From assembly GCA_016234855.1 (NCBI GenBank), contig JACRNO010000001.1, positions 1 through 54,200 on the forward strand: 54,200 bases of DNA, in the 5' to 3' direction. This DNA comes from Deltaproteobacteria bacterium (lineage in GTDB: Bacteria > Desulfobacterota > GWC2-55-46). The position numbers and the translations under genes are program-made. Shown here in pieces: positions 41,462-51,325 of this stretch (position 1 is its first letter; every line of letters starts with the position of its first letter). The notes under the pieces were generated by a model. That model did not search any database and was not told the origin of the DNA. It saw only the letters and a program-made list of their open reading frames with translations.

Positions 41462-43867
41462 CTACTCCACCCGCAACCGAATCGAGTCCCCCAGGTCTTC
41501 CGGCGTAGAGACGCTGATGACGTGCCATCCCTTCTCAGGCTTCCAATAGACGTCATACGGCGGCGCGGCCTTTTTATATAACTCCCCATCGATAAACCAG
41601 CTTACATACTGAACTGACTTCTCGGTCACGGCCTCAAGCCTGATGACCTGGTCGCTCCTGCCCTTCTCAACGATAAACCTGTCGTTATTCAGAGGATAGG
41701 TGATGCTTACCGCATAATCGAGGCCTTGAAGGCCCGCCTGCGGCCGCGCTTGCCTCGCGCCGATGGAATAATGGCCTTTCGCGTCGACCCTGTAACCGGC
41801 CTCTTCGAGAGGTTTGCCGCCGTCCTCGTCGTCTAACCCGTCTGAAAGGCCCTTTATGCGATAACTGCCTGCTGCGCCCGCCCTCTTCTTGTCATAGACC
41901 CATGACGCATAGGCCGACGGCAGCTTATGCAGCCTCTCGCCGTCGGTATGGAAGGCGCATACGTCCTTCGGCTCATTCCCCTTGATAAAGAACTCCCTGG
42001 CTATATTCCTGCAGAACCTGCCGGGCTTGCCGCCTGATATGCCGCAGACCTTTGCGCTGACGACGTTGTCCGGCGTCTCTATCAACGAAGGGGCCTTGTC
42101 CCTGTACAGGAGTCTGAAGACGTCATTGAGTATGGGGGCGGCCCCCTTTGCGCCGCTCGAGTTGAAGGTCGGGTCGCCCTCGAAATTTCCAACCCAGATA
42201 CCCACGGTATATTCCGGCGTATAGCCTATTGCCCAGGCGTCCCTGTACCCGGCGCTGGTGCCTGTCTTCATGGAGACCTTGAACGGGTAACGCATGGCCT
42301 CGGCATTGCCGAAGGTTATAAACCTTGCGGAAGGGTCGGAGAGGATATCCGAGATGATGAACGCCGCCTCCCGCGAAAAGACCCTGTTGCCTGCGTCCGC
42401 GCCCTGTGAGCGGCCCGGGTCGATGGTGTAGCTCAACGGACGGAAGACGCCGCCGTTCGCAAGCATCGCATACGCGCTGACAAGTTCCTCAAGCCTGACC
42501 TCCGGGTTGCCGACTACGAGTCCGAGGCCGTAGTAATCAGCCGATTTGGAAGGGTCGTTTATAAGCCCAAGGCCGGACAGGAGCGAGAAGTAGCGTTCCT
42601 GGCCCACGGCCTCCAGCATCCTTACCGCCGAGATATTCAACGAGTTGCCGAGCGCGGTCCTCATGGTGACCGGCCCGTACTGCATCCTGTCGAAATTGAC
42701 CGGGGCGTAATCGCCCTTGGGCGTCCTGTACTTCTTGAGCGTATCCCGGATCGACCATGTAACGTTGAACCCGGAATCCAGCGCCAGCGCGTATAAAAAA
42801 GGCTTAAGCGTCGAACCGGCCGAGCGGAGCGCGAGCGTGCCGTTATTAAAGCCCTTGTTCGCGCCGCCGTATGAGACGGACCCGACCGAGGCGAGCGCCT
42901 CCATCGTGGGGTTATATATGACGAGAACCGCGGCCTGCCTTGCGCCCTGGTACGAAAGCCGCGCGCCATGGGACGAGACTATCCGCTCCACGGCCTTTTG
43001 AATCTCCATGTCGACGGTCGTCCTGACCCTCGCCGCGCCCGGCTCGTTGCGCGCGATCAGGTAATCGACAAGATGCGGGGCCTCGCTCGGAAACCCGGCG
43101 GATTGGAAGAAAGGCTTGCTTGGCGCGGCCGCATCATACGCCTCACGCGAGAGAGAGCCGTCAAGCGCCATCTGCGAAAGCACCCAGTCCCTTCTTGCGA
43201 GCAGACGGGCCGGGTCGCCCGCGTAAGGGTTGAGCCTGCCCGGCGCCTTTGGCAGGGAGGCAAGGAGCGCCGCCTCGCCCGCATCAAGGTCTTTTACCGA
43301 TTTGCCGAAGTACGTCCTTGCCCCAAGTTCCACCCCGACGATATTGTTGCCCATGGGCACGCGGTTGAGATACTGCTCCAGTATCCCGGCCTTCGAGAGC
43401 GCAAGTTCCATGCGCGCGGCCCTCAGTATCTCAATGAATTTGCCCCAATACGTCCTTTTCCGCGACCCTTGCCGCGAATAGACGAGGCGCACCGTCTGCT
43501 GGGTGATGGTCGAGGCGCCGGATACAATCCTGCCCGCGTTCATATTGTCCCTTAACGCCCTCGTTATGGCGGCCAGATCAAAGCCCGGATGGAGATAGAA
43601 CCTCTGGTCTTCGGCGGCAATGAATGCGTCCTTCACTACCTGAGGCATCTTGTCCAGCGATACCCATATATGCCTCTCCCCGCGGCCGTCGGGCACAAAG
43701 CGCAGGAGCGCGCCGTTTCTATCGACGAAGACAAGGTTGTCCGGGTAGGCAAGGTCTTTGCTGTCAAAGCGGGCGGCATAAAAAAGACAGGCCGCTGCCG
43801 CGGCAAAGGACGCGGCCAGGTAGAATAAAGCCCTCAGGACGCGGCTTTTTGGCAGGATATCTTTCAT
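41462..43867 (-). CDS. pbpC: penicillin-binding protein 1C
   Basis: A bifunctional class A PBP of 801 residues. An N-terminal membrane anchor (residues 12-30) precedes the glycosyltransferase domain with catalytic E86 in AAEDQRFYLHPGFD and GASTITQQTVRL. The transpeptidase domain has S352-T-L-K355, SLN in GNSLNIS, and KTG in SMKTGTSAG. A C-terminal PBP1C-specific domain (BiPBP_C) ends in ITYPLNNDRFIVEKG. It sits 132 bases downstream of the alpha-2-macroglobulin gene in the same direction. This is the conserved pair that couples cell-wall repair to periplasmic protease trapping. Confidence 0.95.
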   Translation of the reverse strand: MKDILPKSRVLRALFYLAASFAAAAACLFYAARFDSKDLAYPDNLVFVDRNGALLRFVPDGRGERHIWVSLDKMPQVVKDAFIAAEDQRFYLHPGFDLAAITRALRDNMNAGRIVSGASTITQQTVRLVYSRQGSRKRTYWGKFIEILRAARMELALSKAGILEQYLNRVPMGNNIVGVELGARTYFGKSVKDLDAGEAALLASLPKAPGRLNPYAGDPARLLARRDWVLSQMALDGSLSREAYDAAAPSKPFFQSAGFPSEAPHLVDYLIARNEPGAARVRTTVDMEIQKAVERIVSSHGARLSYQGARQAAVLVIYNPTMEALASVGSVSYGGANKGFNNGTLALRSAGSTLKPFLYALALDSGFNVTWSIRDTLKKYRTPKGDYAPVNFDRMQYGPVTMRTALGNSLNISAVRMLEAVGQERYFSLLSGLGLINDPSKSADYYGLGLVVGNPEVRLEELVSAYAMLANGGVFRPLSYTIDPGRSQGADAGNRVFSREAAFIISDILSDPSARFITFGNAEAMRYPFKVSMKTGTSAGYRDAWAIGYTPEYTVGIWVGNFEGDPTFNSSGAKGAAPILNDVFRLLYRDKAPSLIETPDNVVSAKVCGISGGKPGRFCRNIAREFFIKGNEPKDVCAFHTDGERLHKLPSAYASWVYDKKRAGAAGSYRIKGLSDGLDDEDGGKPLEEAGYRVDAKGHYSIGARQARPQAGLQGLDYAVSITYPLNNDRFIVEKGRSDQVIRLEAVTEKSVQYVSWFIDGELYKKAAPPYDVYWKPEKGWHVISVSTPEDLGDSIRLRVE

Positions 43868-43999
43868 AAAAACTCATGCGGCGAGATAAAGACGGCGTAA
43901 ACGCCGCGTTGCGGCCCCATGAACAAGGCATGCAGCGCCTTGCGGCCAAACGCGCGCGCCACGCCGCGCTTCAGACCGCAGCGCGGCGGGCGCATGACA

Positions 44000-46900
44000 T
44001 CATCTGGCCTTTGAACCCTCCACCACCACCTTGCCCGCCGGGGTATACGAGACGGTCTTGGGGTCGTACATCAGTTGCACCTTGCTGGACGGGAGCGTAA
44101 ACTCGCCCTCGCATATTGCGCGAGCGTAGTAGCTGTACCTGTATCTGCCCTTCCAGACCCTGTTTTTGAAGACAAGCACCCTGTCGTCCCGTATCTCGAA
44201 ATAACTGGGCACGAATCTGTAAGCGCCGCTCTCGTCGTCCCACGAACTCCACCTGTAATAATACCAATCACTATCGTCACTATAGTCGCTGTCCTCTCCG
44301 TCGCCCTCGCCTTCAGTCCTGTTGCGTTCGCGCTTCGGGATATACTCTTCCGTCTTGATGGCGCTGTTGACGGCGACAAACCCCGCTGGCAGCGGGTCGT
44401 CGAGCACCACATAGTTAAAGTCATCGCCCGCCACGTCTATATCCAGCGTGACCTTGACCACGTCGCCAACCTTTATTGCCTTTGAGCCGCCGGTATTCTC
44501 TATCCGCTTCTTTACGGTAAAGCCGTTGGAAAAACCGTCCTTCGCGTAATCGACCCGCGGATAGGTCAGGGCCAGCGCATAGGTAAGGGCTGCCCCGGCC
44601 TGCGTAACGATAGTCACCTCCGGCTTTTTCAGGAACGAGCCCGGCTCAAGCTGATAGGTATACGCTTTTACAGGGTCGAGCGTCACCGTGGTCTCGGGCC
44701 AGCCTTCCTGCCTTACGGAGACCTTTATCGGAACCCCGGTAAACGACAGCCCCTTAAAGTATCCGCCGAGCGCCAACAGGGACCAGCCGGTATCACTGGT
44801 GGACGTCCAGATGCCCTGCTTGTTCATGCCCCCGAGGAGCTGCGACGCGAGGCTTCCGGCAACCGCCTCCCCGGGCATGATGGCGGTGGCCGCCATAAGG
44901 GAGACGGCGGGCTCTCTGTAGCGGGCATAGAATACGTCCCTGCCGTTATAATCCCACCTCCTCTCAAGGAGCGGCCTGGCCGTGCGCGTTACCTCCGCAT
45001 CCGTCATGAAGTTCATCGTCTTTGCGGCAAGCAGGAGAAGGAGCGCGCCCTCTCTGGACATCCGATCCATGTCCTTGTACGCGTTATCGAAGAACGGCCT
45101 GTCAAGCCCGGCGTTCAAGGCGAGTATATAGGCGGCGTAACCGGCATACGTCATATCCTTATCGGTCTTGTCCAGCGCGGCCGCCTTAAGGTACTTCATG
45201 GCAAGGACCAGCTGGTCGGCCGGCACGTCCGCGCCGGCCAGCTTTGCCGCGGTAAGGGCCATTGACGCGTAGACCGACCCCCATCTGTGAGGATTGAGGT
45301 CCCCCTGCCAGTACCCGAAGCCGCCGGAGGCCGTCTGCATGGACAAGAGCCTCGCGATACCGGGCTTGAGGAACTTATCCGTCTCATCGAGCGTGATCTC
45401 GCTGATAAGCCCGTCTTTTATGAGGCCCCTGAGTCCGGCCAGGGGAAGCACGCCGGACGAGGTCTGCTCAACGCATCCGTACGGATAGCGGAGCAGGTAC
45501 TTGAGCCCGGGCGTAAGCCTCATGAACGGGGAACCCGATATGGTCAGGGTTATCGCGTCGGGCTTCGCGTCCTTCCAATCTATCTTATCCGTGCCTTCGG
45601 GCAGATTATAGCGTATCTTCGCCCCGTTGGAGACGACGCCGAAAACGACGTCGTTCGCCATGAGGTAGCCGGAATTCACAGGCACGCTTATCTCCACGGC
45701 GTCCGACTTGTCCTTCAACTTGCCGGAAAACAGGAGCTTCGAGACCCCGGTATTTACCGCCGTGCCCTCCACCGGCACAAGCGTCCTGTCCATCGACTCG
45801 ACGTCGTAGTTAAGGCGCGGCGTCGTCAGGCTCACAAGGTCGTTCTGCCCGATGGAAAACTGTATCGCCGAGGCCTTCTTCGTCTTGTTGAACGCAGCCA
45901 CGTGCATCTTGAACCTGTCTCCCTTTATGAAGAACCGGGGCGTGCCCGGCTCGAGGTAGAAGTCCTTTACAGCGAGCAGGCCGCGCTGCGCCGAGGCAAA
46001 CCCGTGCCCCTTGTCAACCGAGACCACGTATACCCTGTATGTGGTCATCGTGTCCGGGAGTTTGAACGAGACCCGGGCCGAGCCGTCCTTGTCGGTCACG
46101 ATTGCCGGATTAAAATAGGCGACCGGGTTGAAGTCCTTTCTGACCTTCGAGGTCGCGGCCTCGGGCCTGCCGGACATGCCGTCGCCGCCGGTCAGTTCCT
46201 CCTTGCCTATGACGTGGAACGGGGTCTGCTTGAGAAGCTCCGCTCGCGTATCCAACGTAAAGACCGAGAGACTGGCGATGAACTTGCCGAGGGTATCCAG
46301 CGTCGGGGTCTCGAAACCGGTCATATTGAGGACGCTCTCGTCGACCACGGCGACGGCCATCTCCGTCCTCACCCCTATGCCCGCTCCGTTCTTCGATATC
46401 AGGCGCAGGTCCACCTGCATGCCGGGCTCTGCCTTGAGCTCGGCGACCTCGTCGCTTATCGTTACCTTGAGTTCGCCCGGGTCCCTCTTTATATTCGCGT
46501 TCACGACGCCGAAAAGGAAGGTCGGCGCCTCGTCGTCGAACGCGCCGTTATAGACCGGGAACTCCCCTCTGGCCACAGTGCCGAGGAAGGAGACGTAGAC
46601 GTTCGGCTCATATCCCTTCTGCACCGGTATATCGACGTAGTTCTTCTTCTCGGTGACGGTGACGAGCCTGCTCTCGATGATGCCCTGCCTTTCTATGGTC
46701 ATAAGGAGAGAGGCGAGTTTCCTGTGAGGGTTTACAAAGACCCGTATCGTCTCCCCGGGCGCGTATTCGCTCGCTTCCGTCGAGACACTCAGCTTCTCGA
46801 AGTTCCTGTCCTTGTTGTTGTACTCGTAACCGTAATAATCCCCGGCCACGTTATACGCCGTACTTGACGTATATGCCTTGCCGTCCGCCCCGTTATACGT

Positions 46901-49090
46901 AAACCTGACGATATAGTTGCCGCCGTAGGCGAAGTCGAAGTCAAAGAGACCAACGCCCTTCTCAACCGCGACAACGGTCTTGAGCTCCTTCCTGAACATC
47001 TCCTCCCATGACCAGTAGACGTTGCCGCTCTCGTTGCGCTTCCTTATGTAGGTGTAGCTCCTCCGCAAGACCTCGGCCGTCAGCCTGCCTTCCTCCACCT
47101 TCTTGCCGTCCTTGTCTATGATTATCAGCTTCAACGCCTCGGTCTCTCCGGCCGTTATGGAATCCTTGTGCGCGCCTATGCCGACGAGCCAGCCCGGCTC
47201 CTCCTGGTATACGGAGCTCTCGGTCGCCGCCTTGCCGTCGAAGTCCACGACCGTCGCCACGACCCTCAGGCCCAGGATGCCGGACGAGACGTCCTTGCTC
47301 AAAGGGACGTTCACCGTCGCCGCGCCCTTCTCGTCGAGCGTCGATTCCCCGCTCTCGACGAGCTCTTCCTGCCTCTCAACGGTATTGCCGAATGCGTAGT
47401 CCTTGTACTTCGGTTTTCTGAAGTCGGTGGGGTTGTAGTATATCTTCCACCTGAGCTTCCCGTTCTTTACCGGGCCGCCCGCGTAATAGACGCCGTTGAT
47501 TTCGGCGTTCAGGAAACCCATCTCCTTGTCGAGCTTCCTGTATCTCTTGTCCTTCTTCTTCTCCGGCCTGAAGCGTATCTCCGTGAAATGCCTCGGCGGC
47601 TGGAACTCCTGCACCTGAAACGTCTTACTGGCCTCGCCGTTGCCGCCGGGAAAGCTCATCGTGAGCGTATATGTGCCGTAGGGAAAATACGGCTTTATGA
47701 CAAGGCTCCCGCTTGCCGTGCCGAACTCGGATAAAGCCGCGCTCTCTTCGTAGACCTTCTCGTCCTTCGAGTTTACTATCTTTATAACAGGCGTCAGGTC
47801 CGCCGGCGGGCGCACGTAACCGTCCTTGAACTCCCTGACCGTACCCTTGAAGTATACGGTCTCTCCCGGCCTGTATATCCCGCGCTCCGTGAAGAGATGC
47901 CCTTTTAAAAGCCTCTTGCCTGTATCGCTATAGGCTTTGGATTGGGATACCCAGTCGGGCCTTATGAAGTTCGAGGGGCTTATCTCCGCATAGGTCTTGT
48001 CCGAGGCGGACGCGGCCAGTATCAGCCTTATGTCCTTCAGCAACGCGGGCTGTGTTATTGCGCCGTTTTTGACGAGGGATATGGCAGGCAGCTTCTCAAA
48101 GTCGCGCACGACGGCCAGACCATCCTTGTCCGTCTTCCCGAGGGGGATAACGGTATTGTTCGAGGCAAAGGCCAGGAGCGAGACACCGGCAAGCGGCTCG
48201 CCGGTATTCAGGGACGTCGCCCATATAAGGAGCCCGGAATCGGATAACTTATACGTCAGTCCGATATCCGTTATACGCATCAACATATGCCCGGCCTGCG
48301 CGGGATGCCCGTTTATATTACTGCCTATGGAAAAGACTATTACGGAACCGTTGTCATTGGTAAAGTCCAGGGGTATGGAGAAGGTCTCCGGATTATTCTG
48401 CTTGTCCCCGGCGGGTATGATATTCCTCTTTTCGACAATCTCTCCCGCAAACTCCCTGAGCGCCGGATTTGCCGCGATAATCGGCCTCAGTTCGTTCAAG
48501 CTCCTCTCGGCAGTTGATTTAACGTCGGCATAAGTATGACTGGAGATGTTATTCAGGTAAGGCGCGAGAATGAGCGGCACATCAAGGCCCTGAACAAGCA
48601 CCTCGCCGACGTTCGTGATGTTCAGATGCACCATCCGCCTGCCATAGCGCTCGATTACCGAGCCGTGCTCGGCAATATTGATATCAGCGGGCAGGTCGGG
48701 GGTTTTAAGGCTGTCGAGGGTCTTTTGATATTTACGACCGCCGCACTCGACGCCTTCGGGCAGATATACCGTATAAGCCTGACCGGGTTTGAAGCTTGCG
48801 CGCACGACGAAGACCATTGTGTTCCCGGAGTCTTGATTCCACATGTTAGTGTAAAGGAACGGGTATATCTTCACCCATTTGCGAAGCTTCTCAACTTCGC
48901 ACGGCGCGCTGAAGGTAAGTGCGACCTGTTCTTTATTTGGGGAAAGCGTAATGTCCGTAATGGTAAAAAATCTTCTCGTGTCCATGCCGGGCCCGCCTGT
49001 CCACTCGGCGTGCGCCTGGCCGCCGAAAAACAGACCTGATAAGACTGCCGCGGATACCAAGACCAACAGATAACCAATAATCCTTCTCAT
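44000..49090 (-). CDS. bacterial alpha-2-macroglobulin with thioester
   Basis: A 1696-residue periplasmic protease-trap protein. A signal peptide (GYLLVLVSAAVLSGLFFGGQAHA) precedes repeated macroglobulin beta domains, including FTERGIYRPGETVYFKGTVRE. The A2M core has KFKLPDTMTTYRVYVVSVD-type residues, and the thioester motif is GCVEQT with C1206 and Q1209. An alpha/alpha complement-like helical domain and a receptor-like C-terminus follow, with an Asp/Ser/Trp/Tyr-rich insert near the end. No lipobox Cys is present, unlike the E. coli lipoprotein form. The start ATG 49090 has GGAGGG upstream. Pairs with pbpC. Confidence 0.94.
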   Translation of the reverse strand: MRRIIGYLLVLVSAAVLSGLFFGGQAHAEWTGGPGMDTRRFFTITDITLSPNKEQVALTFSAPCEVEKLRKWVKIYPFLYTNMWNQDSGNTMVFVVRASFKPGQAYTVYLPEGVECGGRKYQKTLDSLKTPDLPADINIAEHGSVIERYGRRMVHLNITNVGEVLVQGLDVPLILAPYLNNISSHTYADVKSTAERSLNELRPIIAANPALREFAGEIVEKRNIIPAGDKQNNPETFSIPLDFTNDNGSVIVFSIGSNINGHPAQAGHMLMRITDIGLTYKLSDSGLLIWATSLNTGEPLAGVSLLAFASNNTVIPLGKTDKDGLAVVRDFEKLPAISLVKNGAITQPALLKDIRLILAASASDKTYAEISPSNFIRPDWVSQSKAYSDTGKRLLKGHLFTERGIYRPGETVYFKGTVREFKDGYVRPPADLTPVIKIVNSKDEKVYEESAALSEFGTASGSLVIKPYFPYGTYTLTMSFPGGNGEASKTFQVQEFQPPRHFTEIRFRPEKKKDKRYRKLDKEMGFLNAEINGVYYAGGPVKNGKLRWKIYYNPTDFRKPKYKDYAFGNTVERQEELVESGESTLDEKGAATVNVPLSKDVSSGILGLRVVATVVDFDGKAATESSVYQEEPGWLVGIGAHKDSITAGETEALKLIIIDKDGKKVEEGRLTAEVLRRSYTYIRKRNESGNVYWSWEEMFRKELKTVVAVEKGVGLFDFDFAYGGNYIVRFTYNGADGKAYTSSTAYNVAGDYYGYEYNNKDRNFEKLSVSTEASEYAPGETIRVFVNPHRKLASLLMTIERQGIIESRLVTVTEKKNYVDIPVQKGYEPNVYVSFLGTVARGEFPVYNGAFDDEAPTFLFGVVNANIKRDPGELKVTISDEVAELKAEPGMQVDLRLISKNGAGIGVRTEMAVAVVDESVLNMTGFETPTLDTLGKFIASLSVFTLDTRAELLKQTPFHVIGKEELTGGDGMSGRPEAATSKVRKDFNPVAYFNPAIVTDKDGSARVSFKLPDTMTTYRVYVVSVDKGHGFASAQRGLLAVKDFYLEPGTPRFFIKGDRFKMHVAAFNKTKKASAIQFSIGQNDLVSLTTPRLNYDVESMDRTLVPVEGTAVNTGVSKLLFSGKLKDKSDAVEISVPVNSGYLMANDVVFGVVSNGAKIRYNLPEGTDKIDWKDAKPDAITLTISGSPFMRLTPGLKYLLRYPYGCVEQTSSGVLPLAGLRGLIKDGLISEITLDETDKFLKPGIARLLSMQTASGGFGYWQGDLNPHRWGSVYASMALTAAKLAGADVPADQLVLAMKYLKAAALDKTDKDMTYAGYAAYILALNAGLDRPFFDNAYKDMDRMSREGALLLLLAAKTMNFMTDAEVTRTARPLLERRWDYNGRDVFYARYREPAVSLMAATAIMPGEAVAGSLASQLLGGMNKQGIWTSTSDTGWSLLALGGYFKGLSFTGVPIKVSVRQEGWPETTVTLDPVKAYTYQLEPGSFLKKPEVTIVTQAGAALTYALALTYPRVDYAKDGFSNGFTVKKRIENTGGSKAIKVGDVVKVTLDIDVAGDDFNYVVLDDPLPAGFVAVNSAIKTEEYIPKRERNRTEGEGDGEDSDYSDDSDWYYYRWSSWDDESGAYRFVPSYFEIRDDRVLVFKNRVWKGRYRYSYYARAICEGEFTLPSSKVQLMYDPKTVSYTPAGKVVVEGSKAR

Positions 49091-49445
49091 TGCACCCTCC
49101 GATTGAGCGAATAGACGTCCGGACATGAAACCGGGTAGATACGGTTTAAAGAAAGATAGCCTCGGGAAGAAACTCCCGCTTGAAAAGGCAGGCCATGACG
49201 CGGAAAAAGGCCTCGGCAGGCGCCTTGACCCGCAACCCGTGAAGGTTCACGCAGGATACATGCTATATCGGCGAGCCTTTAACAAATAAAGATAGAGTTA
49301 ATGGATTCTACCACCGGATTTTTTACCGGTCAACCGGATTCACCGTCGTTATTCTGAGGAGCCTGCGTATTTCGCAGCTCAGGGCTTGAACTTCCCCCTT
49401 TGAAAAGAAACCTTTGCATAAGTGGCCTCTATCGCGTCACATGAA

Positions 49446-49561
49446 GGCGCCAAAAGCATAACGTTAGCGCACAAGGCGCCAAAAGCATAACGTTAGCGCA
49501 CAAGGCGCCAAAAGCATAACGTTAGCGCACAAGGCGCCAAAAGCATAACGTTAGCGCACAA
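49446..49561. repeat. four perfect tandem copies of 29-bp module C
   Basis: Units 49446-49474, 49475-49503, 49504-49532 and 49533-49561 are identical: GGCGCCAAAAGCATAACG followed by TTAGCGCACAA. Each unit has self-complementary ends (GCGCYAA...TTAGCGC) around an AACGTT palindrome, so it can fold as a hairpin. No spacers lie between units. Single or degenerate copies in the opposite orientation are found at 7743, 13821, 17929 and 20236. Confidence 0.95.
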
Positions 49562-49572
49562 GTCTTTGTCTG

Positions 49573-49644
49573 TCATTCCCGCGTGTATTTAGCGGGAATC
49601 CACGTCTTTTTTATTGATGCCCGATAGATACATTCGGGCATGAC
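49573..49644. repeat. family D palindromic element (copy D3)
   Basis: GTCATTCCCGCG...GCGGGAATCC at the left and GCCCGATAGATACATTCGGGC to ATGACGG at the right; a compact version of the D1 element at 11627. No coding content. Confidence 0.65.
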
Positions 49645-49682
49645 GGGAAAATACCGGTTATGGAAAGGTCTCCTTTGAAAAA

Positions 49683-49740
49683 GGCGCCAAATACATAATG
49701 TTAGCGCACAAGGCGCTAAAGACACAACGTTAGCGCACAA
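49683..49740. repeat. two degenerate tandem copies of module C
   Basis: Units 49683-49711 (GGCGCCAAATACATAATG then TTAGCGCACAA) and 49712-49740 (GGCGCTAAAGACACAACG then TTAGCGCACAA). They interrupt a sequence CCTTTGAAAAAG...GGGGGCGGGG, the C-rich/G-rich palindrome also hosting module C at 20220-20360. Confidence 0.85.
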
Positions 49741-49997
49741 GGGGGCGGGGCACCCGCGCCAGGCGGCGTGGGTCGCGGGGATTTGCCCTGATAAGAGTCA
49801 GAGCTACAGTCTTACAGAGGGATACGGGCTTACGAGTATGCGCGCAACAATACCATGGGCAGCTTAACATCGCATCCTGATTTCGCCTCTCCGTTATGCG
49901 CGGCGTCTTTACGCTTGACAGCCTCGCGGGCGTGCCTTAGAGCAAATGAACTACCCCTTATCGAGTGTTTGTAGTCAAGTCGATGCGCGGCGCATTA

Positions 49998-50035
49998 TAA
50001 AAAAACCGCACCGGAGGCGACTCATCCGGTGCGGT
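49998..50035 (-). terminator. intrinsic terminator of pstS operon
   Basis: On the minus strand ACCGCACCGGA (50035-50025) pairs with TCCGGTGCGGT (50015-50005) around a 9-base loop and is followed by seven T. It lies 27 bases beyond the pstS stop. Confidence 0.92.
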
Positions 50036-50061
50036 AAGAAGACAACCCATTGGGCCAGTCG

Positions 50062-51108
50062 TTATTTAGCCCACGCCGCCTGGCCATTGCACTTTATTTC
50101 CGCTGCCCATGCCTCTTCCATCACGCCGTAAACGTCCTTAGGTATCGGCACGTAATCAAGGGCCCTGGCCATCGCCGCCCCGTTCCTGTAAGACCAGTCG
50201 AAGAACTTGAGCACGGCCTTTGCATTCTCGCAGTTCGCGGGGTTCTTTGGGACGAGTATGAACGTCGCGCCTGCTATGGGCCATGCGTCTGCGCCGTTCT
50301 GGTCGGTGAGGATGACGCCGTGGCCCGGTGTCTTCTTCCAGTCGGCTGCCGCGCCCGCGGCCATGAAGCTCTCGATGGACGGCTCCACAAAGGCCTTGTC
50401 CCTGTTCTGGAGCTTCGTGTGCGTGAGCTTATTCTGCAAGGCATAGGCCAACTCCACGTATCCTATGGAGTTCTTCATCCGCTTGACAAAGGTCGCTACG
50501 CCCTCGTTGCCCTTGCCGCCCACGCCAGCGGGCCAGTTCACGTCCTTGCCGAAACCGGCCTTTTTGTGCCAATCCGCGCTGACCTTGTCGAGGTAGTTGG
50601 TGAATATCCACGTCGTGCCGCTGCCGTCGGCGCGGTGTACGACTGTAATCGCGGCGTCCGGCAAGGCAAGCCCGGGGTTGAGGCTGCTCACCCTCGTGTC
50701 GCTCCACTTTGTGATCCTGCCGAGGAATATATCGGCAAGGACGTCCGGCGCAAGTTTCAACTCGCCCGGCTTGACGCCCGCGAGGTTGACGACCGGCACG
50801 ACCCCGCCGATGGCCATGGGAAACTGCGCCAACCCGGCCTCGTCCAGCTCCTTTGCGGTAAGGGGCGCGTCGCTTGCCCCGAAGTCGACGGTCTTCGCCT
50901 TTATCTGCTGTATGCCGCCGCCCGAGCCTATGGACTGATAGTTCATCTTCTGCCCGGTTTCCTTATTATACTCGTACGACCACTTGGAATAGAGCGGGTA
51001 CGGAAAGGTCGCGCCCGCACCGTTGATAAGCGTTGCGGCGCTTGATACGCCTTCAAACGCCCAAAAGGCCAGACTTAACGCAATGACCGTCATCACTATC
51101 TTTTTCAT
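50062..51108 (-). CDS. pstS: phosphate ABC transporter substrate-binding protein PstS
   Basis: Periplasmic phosphate-binding protein of 348 residues. A signal peptide (MKKIVMTVIALSLAFWAFEGVSSA) is followed by mature ATLINGAGATFPYPLYSKW, GSGGGIQ, DFGASDAPL and the phosphate-binding RADGSGTT. The length matches the family. ATG 51108 has GGAG upstream; the further 60 codons are not PstS-like. It lies about 218 bases downstream of the second porin and ends the operon at a strong terminator. Pho boxes upstream of the operon support phosphate-starvation control. It would serve the PstCAB encoded at 7882-10431. Confidence 0.95.
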   Translation of the reverse strand: MKKIVMTVIALSLAFWAFEGVSSAATLINGAGATFPYPLYSKWSYEYNKETGQKMNYQSIGSGGGIQQIKAKTVDFGASDAPLTAKELDEAGLAQFPMAIGGVVPVVNLAGVKPGELKLAPDVLADIFLGRITKWSDTRVSSLNPGLALPDAAITVVHRADGSGTTWIFTNYLDKVSADWHKKAGFGKDVNWPAGVGGKGNEGVATFVKRMKNSIGYVELAYALQNKLTHTKLQNRDKAFVEPSIESFMAAGAAADWKKTPGHGVILTDQNGADAWPIAGATFILVPKNPANCENAKAVLKFFDWSYRNGAAMARALDYVPIPKDVYGVMEEAWAAEIKCNGQAAWAK

Positions 51109-51325
51109 CTCTTTTTCTCCGTTTTTCCTTTGAACAGCCCTATCAGGGCTGCATACGCAGACTGAGAGACCCTGCTCCATCTGATGCAGGATGAAGCCGC
51201 TCTGCCCACTCCCGATTGAGGCGATTTCATGTATAGTCTCCCGCCGCCCATAAAACCATCGCACCGATATACCCGCCGTCTTACCCAAGCTTCAAACTGT
51301 AACTCGAAACTCCGGGGCCGAAACC

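Larger units (their letters stand above)
49091..50061. other. gene-free repeat-rich intergenic region
   Basis: About 970 bases between the divergent-looking ends of the A2M promoter side and the pstS 3' end. It holds four tandem copies of module C (49446-49561), a D element (49573-49644), two more module C copies (49683-49740), a family B hairpin fragment CACCCGCGCC...GGCGTGGGT (49750 region) and the pstS terminator. I see no credible gene in it. Confidence 0.8.

Noticed and set aside
49446-49561. CRISPR array
   Set aside because: The four 29-bp units are directly adjacent with no spacers, no leader and no cas genes; it is a simple tandem repeat.
51297-51303. Pho box directly upstream of pstS
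   Set aside because: Only a single CTGTAAC is present, with no second repeat at 11 bp on either side; the real Pho boxes are upstream of the operon's first gene.
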